A DNA stretch of 10,147 bases from CBDUBS01 sp965365445 (GTDB lineage Bacteria; Bacteroidota; Rhodothermia; Rhodothermales; DASSAV01): positions 1 through 10,147 of the forward strand of contig CBDUBS010000133.1 in NCBI GenBank assembly GCA_965365445.1, read 5' to 3'. Positions 7,470-10,147 of the stretch are shown here, one piece after another; position 1 is the first letter of the stretch; every line of letters starts with the position of its first letter. The notes beneath the pieces were generated by a model. It had not been told where the DNA came from, made no database searches, and saw only the letters and a program-made list of their open reading frames with translations. A program made the translations under genes and the position numbers.

Positions 7470-8180
7470 GTGCCGGCATCCCTGCCCATTAAACCCTCCC
7501 CCGACGTGGCCGTGATTCTGCCCGCAGGCGGGCAGGGATTTCGCCTCGGTGGGGAGCGGAAGCAGTTCCGCAGGCTGGGCGGTAAGCCGATCTATCTGCA
7601 AACGCTACGGGTATTTCTGGAACATCCCCGTGTAGCGCACATCGTCCTGGTGGTTCCGGAAGACGCCATGCCGTCCGTCCGCGAAACGCTCCACAGAGAC
7701 GGCATCGATACGCCGACCGTCGTGGCAGGGGGAAAAACACGGCAGCAGTCCGTTTTCGCGGGGTTGCTATCGTGCCCCCCGTCGTCGTACGTGCTCGTGC
7801 ACGACGCCGTACGCCCGTTCATCCGGCCGGAGCAGGTTTCGGAGGTCATTCGTGCGGTGGAGCGGTACGGGGCGGCTGCGCCTGCCATCCCCGTTACGGA
7901 TACCGTCCGGCGTGCCGAGGAAGGGCTGTTCGGGCAGACCGTTTCGCGAGAAGATCTGTTTGCGATGCAGACCCCGCAGGGGTTCCGCACCGACTGGCTT
8001 TTGGAGGCGCACCGCCGGGCCGCCGATGAAGGATTCGAAAGCACCGACGACGTGGAACTGGTTCGGCGCATCGGGCATCCGGTACACGTTGCACCCGGCG
8101 ACCCGCTAAACATCAAGATTACCGGCCCCTACGAATGGGACCTGGCCCGGAGGCTGTGGCCGAGCCGCTTCGCGAAGTAA
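7470..8180 (+). CDS. ispD: 2-C-methyl-D-erythritol 4-phosphate cytidylyltransferase (IspD)
   Basis: A 236-residue enzyme of the non-mevalonate (MEP) isoprenoid pathway: it joins CTP and 2-C-methyl-D-erythritol 4-phosphate to give CDP-methylerythritol. The nucleotide-binding motif PAGGQGFRLGGERKQF at 18-33 includes the Arg (25) and Lys (31) expected to stabilise the CTP phosphates. Further family blocks are GGKTRQQSV at 87-95, VHDAVRPF at 110-117, DTVRR at 144-148, QTPQGF at 167-172, TDDVELV at 192-198 and GDPLNIKIT at 210-218. The start is a GTG at 7470; no ATG lies between the upstream stop and the nucleotide-binding motif. It is separate from IspF rather than fused, with 28 bases between the two genes. 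It is probably co-transcribed with queA, which ends 8 bases earlier. Confidence 0.96.
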   Translation: MPASLPIKPSPDVAVILPAGGQGFRLGGERKQFRRLGGKPIYLQTLRVFLEHPRVAHIVLVVPEDAMPSVRETLHRDGIDTPTVVAGGKTRQQSVFAGLLSCPPSSYVLVHDAVRPFIRPEQVSEVIRAVERYGAAAPAIPVTDTVRRAEEGLFGQTVSREDLFAMQTPQGFRTDWLLEAHRRAADEGFESTDDVELVRRIGHPVHVAPGDPLNIKITGPYEWDLARRLWPSRFAK

Positions 8181-8208
8181 ACGTCTCTTACCCTATACCT
8201 TCCGGATT

Positions 8209-8688
8209 ATGCGAACAGGCTTCGGCTACGACGTGCACCGCATGGCAGAGAAGCGCCCCCTGATCCTCGGCGGCGTCGCCATTCCCTTCGAACGCGGCCT
8301 CGATGGCCATTCGGACGCCGACGTGTTGTTGCACGCCATTACCGATGCGCTTCTCGGCGCGGCGGCGCTGGGAGATATCGGTATGCACTTCCCTGATTCC
8401 GACGAACGTTGGCGGGGCGCCGACAGCCTCATCTTTTTGCGACATGCGGGCGCTTTGCTTCGCGAGGCCGGCTACGTTATATCGAACATCGACGCAGCTC
8501 TGGCGTTGCAGCGACCTAAAATCGCGTCGTACGTTCCGCAGATGCGGCAAAACATAGCCGCCGCTCTCGGGCTCGGTATCGAACGGGTATCGGTCAAGGC
8601 GACTACCACGGAGGGCCTGGGTTTCGTGGGGGTCGGCGATGGAGCGGCTGCCTATGCCGTGGCCTGCATCGAGGAGCGTTCGGCCTGA
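8209..8688 (+). CDS. ispF: 2-C-methyl-D-erythritol 2,4-cyclodiphosphate synthase (IspF)
   Basis: A 159-residue enzyme that cyclises CDP-methylerythritol 2-phosphate to methylerythritol 2,4-cyclodiphosphate with release of CMP, two steps after IspD in the MEP pathway. Members form trimers with a metal ion between subunits. The metal ligands Asp8 and His10 (GYDVHR) and His42 (LLHAITDAL) are present. Also intact are GHSDADV at 33-39, DIGMHFPDSD at 56-65 and KATTTEGLGFVG at 130-141. Length is normal. The ATG at 8209 is fixed by the N-terminal RTGFGYDVHR motif. IspE, which acts between IspD and IspF, is not in the window. Confidence 0.97.
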   Translation: MRTGFGYDVHRMAEKRPLILGGVAIPFERGLDGHSDADVLLHAITDALLGAAALGDIGMHFPDSDERWRGADSLIFLRHAGALLREAGYVISNIDAALALQRPKIASYVPQMRQNIAAALGLGIERVSVKATTTEGLGFVGVGDGAAAYAVACIEERSA

Positions 8689-8707
8689 TCCCTCTCCTGA
8701 TCTCCCC

Positions 8708-9337
8708 ATGGGTGAAACCGTTACGAATTTCCTGAACTGGATGGAGATGCTTCCCCCGCTGTGGGCCTACGGCATCCTCCTGCTGATTGCCTACGGGGAA
8801 AACGTCCTCCCTCCGATACCCGGCGATCTCATAGTCGTGTTCGGCGGCTATCTGGCCGGCACGGGCCGGCTGGATTTTTTCGTCGTAGTGCTGCTTTGCA
8901 CGCTGGGCGGAGCCGCCGGGTTCATGACGATGTACGCCATTGGATATCGCATCGGGGAGGCTGTCCTGGACCCCGGGCGTCTGCGGTGGCTGCCCAAGAA
9001 CCAGATCGAAAGCGTAAGGGCGTGGCTACGGCGGTGGGGGTACTGGATCGTGCTCCTGAACCGCTTTCTGAGCGGCGCCCGGTCGGTAATTTCGCTTACG
9101 GTAGGCATGTCCGAAATGAAGCCCGGCGTGACGGCCGTACTGGCTACGATCAGCGCGCTCATCTGGACGCTTCTCATCGGATACGGCGGCTATGCGGTAG
9201 GCGAAAACTGGGAAGTCATCATCCTGTACCTCCGCACGTATGGCCGCATCGTCGTGGGCGTCATCGTGCTGCTGGCCGCTGGGCTGTTTGTGCGGTATAT
9301 GATTCGGAAGAATGGATCGGCCGGGCCGGCAACCTGA
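8708..9337 (+). CDS. DedA family (SNARE-associated/VTT domain) inner-membrane protein
   Basis: A 209-residue polytopic membrane protein of the DedA family. Start ATG 8708 is preferred over an upstream ATG at 8639 that would overlap ispF by 50 bases and add a polar Pro-rich extension. Signatures: a first hydrophobic segment at about 18-30 running into a re-entrant-like ENVLPPIPGD at 31-40, GGYLAGTGRL at 46-55, hydrophobic segments near 57-80, the Arg-containing motif NRFLSGARS at 118-126 followed by L-T-V-G-M-S-E-M at 130-137, and further hydrophobic spans at about 142-165 and 178-197. DedA proteins affect membrane homeostasis, and some (for example UptA of Bacillus subtilis) are reported to recycle undecaprenyl phosphate across the inner membrane. 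Whether this member does so is inference. It follows ispF by 19 bases. I see no clear terminator after it. Confidence 0.9.
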   Translation: MGETVTNFLNWMEMLPPLWAYGILLLIAYGENVLPPIPGDLIVVFGGYLAGTGRLDFFVVVLLCTLGGAAGFMTMYAIGYRIGEAVLDPGRLRWLPKNQIESVRAWLRRWGYWIVLLNRFLSGARSVISLTVGMSEMKPGVTAVLATISALIWTLLIGYGGYAVGENWEVIILYLRTYGRIVVGVIVLLAAGLFVRYMIRKNGSAGPAT

Positions 9338-9392
9338 ACGAAAAGGTCGGAGCGGATCGGGAAAAGGGACCGGAACGGCTGCCGGGTTTCCA

Positions 9393-9421
9393 TTGACAGC
9401 TACGTACCGGCATTGTATATT
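9393..9421 (+). promoter_or_regulatory. Sigma70-type promoter of the tRNA-tuf operon
   Basis: A perfect TTGACA (-35) at 9393-9398 and TATATT (-10, one mismatch from TATAAT) at 9416-9421 are separated by exactly 17 bases. Initiation would fall near 9428, leaving a leader of about 49 bases before the first tRNA. Near-consensus boxes fit a strongly expressed stable-RNA operon, and this is the best promoter in the window. Confidence 0.8.
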
Positions 9422-9476
9422 ACTTTTCTTATTTCAAAAGCCGCCGACTGAATCCCGGTACGGTTGCTCTTTGAAT

Positions 9477-9549
9477 GCTGGCGTAGCTCAACAGGTAGAG
9501 CAGCTCACTTGTAATGAGCAGGTTGGGGGTTCGAGTCCCTTCGCCAGCT
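9477..9549 (+). tRNA. tRNA-Thr(UGU)
   Basis: Cloverleaf of 73 bases: acceptor GCTGGCG/CGCCAGC with discriminator T, D stem GCTC/GAGC, anticodon stem GCTCA/TGAGC around the loop CTTGTAA (anticodon TGT), and a T arm with the TTCGAGT loop and two G-T pairs. The 3' CCA is not encoded. It is the first gene of the four-tRNA cluster before tuf, equivalent in position to thrU of E. coli, and reads ACA/ACG-type threonine codons. Confidence 0.97.
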
Positions 9550-9620
9550 CTTCACCCGGAATTCTTGCTATCTGACCGGGCGAGTGAGGTTGTGCTGCCT
9601 ATTTTGGGCTGCTGTTTCAG

Positions 9621-9706
9621 GGGCAGGTTGCCCAAGCGGTCAACGGGTCCAGACTGTAAATCTGGTGGCGACGCCTTCGGAGGTTCGAATCCTCCCCTGC
9701 CCACCA
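9621..9706 (+). tRNA. tRNA-Tyr(GUA)
   Basis: A long-variable-arm (class II) tRNA: acceptor GGGCAGG/CCTGCCC, anticodon stem CCAGA/TCTGG around the loop CTGTAAA (anticodon GTA), an extended variable arm GGCGACGCC-like, and T arm GGAGG-TTCGAAT-CCTCC. Discriminator A at 9703 is followed by an apparent genomic CCA (9704-9706), unlike the other three tRNAs here. Its position matches tyrU. Its GUA anticodon makes it a likely queuosine substrate of the pathway that includes the nearby queA. Confidence 0.97.
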
Positions 9707-9741
9707 CCCTGGAAAGACATAGCGTGCCGAGGGTACGATCA

Positions 9742-9814
9742 GCGGGTGTAGCTCAGATGGTAGAGCATCAGCCTTCCAAGCTGAGGGTCGCGGGTTCGAA
9801 TCCCGTCGCCCGCT
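9742..9814 (+). tRNA. tRNA-Gly(UCC)
   Basis: Cloverleaf of 73 bases: acceptor GCGGGTG/CGCCCGC (one G-T pair), D stem GCTC/GAGC, anticodon stem TCAGC/GCTGA around CTTCCAA (anticodon TCC), T arm CGGG-TTCGAAT-CCCG, discriminator T. CCA is not encoded. Its position matches glyT of the E. coli thrU-tyrU-glyT-thrT-tufB operon. Confidence 0.97.
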
Positions 9815-9839
9815 CTTTATAGAAAATTGACGCAAAAGC

Positions 9840-9858
9840 CGAACCCGAATACGGTTCG
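9840..9858 (+). other. Small hairpin in the tRNA-Gly/tRNA-Thr spacer
   Basis: CGAACC (9840-9845) pairs with GGTTCG (9853-9858) across a 7-base loop in the 91-base spacer, the longest gap between tRNAs in the cluster. There is no T-run, so it is not a terminator. It may guide processing of the polycistronic precursor. Low significance on its own. Confidence 0.3.
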
Positions 9859-9905
9859 TGCGTTCATACGGACTCTCGGCATACCCCGGCCTGTAGTTCG
9901 GTAAC

Positions 9906-9977
<72 letters not shown>

Positions 9978-9987
9978 CACGCATAGG

Positions 9988-10020
9988 AGCGTATCCCGGC
10001 GTCGTTGGGATGCGCTTTTT
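9988..10020 (+). terminator. Intrinsic terminator/attenuator between the tRNA cluster and tuf
   Basis: A 10-base-pair stem, AGCGTATCCC (9988-9997) with GGGATGCGCT (10007-10016) and one G-U pair, closes a 9-base loop and runs into TTTTT at 10016-10020. This has the form of an intrinsic terminator. It starts 11 bases after the last tRNA and 106 bases before the tuf start. If active it would let only part of the transcription continue into tuf; if weak it could mainly define the 3' trailer of the last tRNA. Confidence 0.7.
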
Positions 10021-10024
10021 GTTG

Positions 10025-10054
10025 ACACGGGGAGAGCCGGAGTTTCCGTGTTTT
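10025..10054 (+). other. Second, weaker hairpin in the tuf leader
   Basis: ACACGG (10025-10030) can pair with CCGTGT (10046-10051) across a 15-base loop, followed by three more Ts (10052-10054). The loop can form its own small CGGA/TCCG stem, which would compete with the outer stem. It may be a second attenuation or mRNA-stability element; the evidence is only base pairing. Confidence 0.3.
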
Positions 10055-10068
10055 CATTAAAGAGGATC

Positions 10069-10086
10069 ATGTTAGCGCTCAGGTAA
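10069..10086 (+). CDS. Possible five-codon leader peptide (MLALR) before tuf
   Basis: ATG TTA GCG CTC AGG TAA follows AGAGG at 10061-10065, a better Shine-Dalgarno match than the one before tuf itself, though the 3-base spacing to the ATG is short. The stop is 7 bases before the tuf ATG, close enough for ribosomes to reinitiate. It may equally be chance in a short AT-richer leader. Confidence 0.2.
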   Translation: MLALR

Positions 10087-10093
10087 AAGCACC

Positions 10094-10147
10094 ATGGCAA
10101 AGGAGACATTTGTACGCAACAAGCCGCACGTGAACGTAGGAACGATC
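10094..10147 (+). CDS. tuf: Translation elongation factor EF-Tu, N-terminal fragment
   Basis: Only the first 18 codons are in the window: MAKETFVRNKPHVNVGTI, the conserved EF-Tu N-terminus; the G1 P-loop (GHVDHGKT) would follow just beyond the edge. EF-Tu is the GTPase that delivers aminoacyl-tRNA to the ribosomal A site. The start is fixed by the conserved MAKE-x-F. AGG at 10081-10083 is a modest ribosome binding site 10 bases upstream. Location directly after tRNA-Thr-Tyr-Gly-Thr matches the tufB operon of E. coli. It is probably transcribed from the promoter at 9393-9421, subject to the hairpins in its leader. Confidence 0.95.
   Translation, partial: MAKETFVRNKPHVNVGTI

Noticed and set aside
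8188..8709. 173-codon minus-strand open frame opposite ispF
   Set aside because: ispF on the other strand has all catalytic and metal residues; this is its antisense shadow.
9827..9855. TTGACG-N17-TACGGT as an internal promoter before the second tRNA-Thr
   Set aside because: The spacing is right but the -10 matches the consensus at only three positions and lies within a hairpin; too weak to list as a promoter.
10022..10027. TTGACA as the -35 box of a tuf-specific promoter
   Set aside because: No acceptable -10 hexamer occurs 15-19 bases downstream (the candidates are TTTCCG, TTCCGT, TCCGTG and similar), and it overlaps the terminator T-run.

Overview
The window looks like a chromosomal segment from a moderately GC-rich Bacteroidota/Rhodothermota-type bacterium (Rhodothermales or Balneolales relatives are the best guess). 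The evidence is a TonB-dependent receptor with an N-terminal carboxypeptidase-regulatory-like domain and EVVVTA box, a NIPSNAP protein and a Gfo/Idh/MocA oxidoreductase that both carry twin-arginine leaders, an EF-Tu beginning MAKETFVRNKPHVNVGTI, and genes that mostly lack strong Shine-Dalgarno sequences. The lineage is an inference; no 16S or other decisive marker is present.

Left part (1-3231): the end of a sensor histidine kinase runs into a creatininase-family amidohydrolase 15 bases downstream. A TAT-exported NIPSNAP protein follows on the + strand. It converges on a TAT-exported Gfo/Idh/MocA oxidoreductase, and the two stop codons interlock within 4 bases (TTAA). A strong hairpin lies just past the junction.

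Middle (3241-5992, minus strand): a small lipoprotein with a probable TTG start, then a TonB-dependent receptor, then the oxidoreductase, form a tight co-directional unit (gaps of 25 and 9 bases). This suggests an outer-membrane uptake or sensing unit with a periplasmic redox enzyme at its end. The substrate cannot be read from sequence.

A divergent 422-base spacer (5993-6414) has no convincing gene. It holds a 16-base tandem duplication and a perfect 16-base palindrome.

Right part, plus strand: queA (queuosine tRNA modification), ispD and ispF (non-mevalonate isoprenoid pathway) and a DedA-family membrane protein are closely packed (gaps of 8, 28 and 19 bases), probably one operon. Next comes a textbook sigma70-like promoter (TTGACA-N17-TATATT) and tRNA-Thr(UGU), tRNA-Tyr(GUA), tRNA-Gly(UCC), tRNA-Thr(GGU), then the start of tuf. 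This is the same order as thrU-tyrU-glyT-thrT-tufB in Escherichia coli. The spacer before tuf holds a terminator-like hairpin, a second weaker hairpin and a five-codon mini-ORF, so tuf expression may be attenuated relative to the tRNAs.

Most of the window is ordinary, well-known gene families. I see no CRISPR array, insertion sequence, phage gene or obvious new defence system. The observations most worth following are the tuf leader, the ispD-ispF-dedA linkage and the lipoprotein/receptor/oxidoreductase unit.
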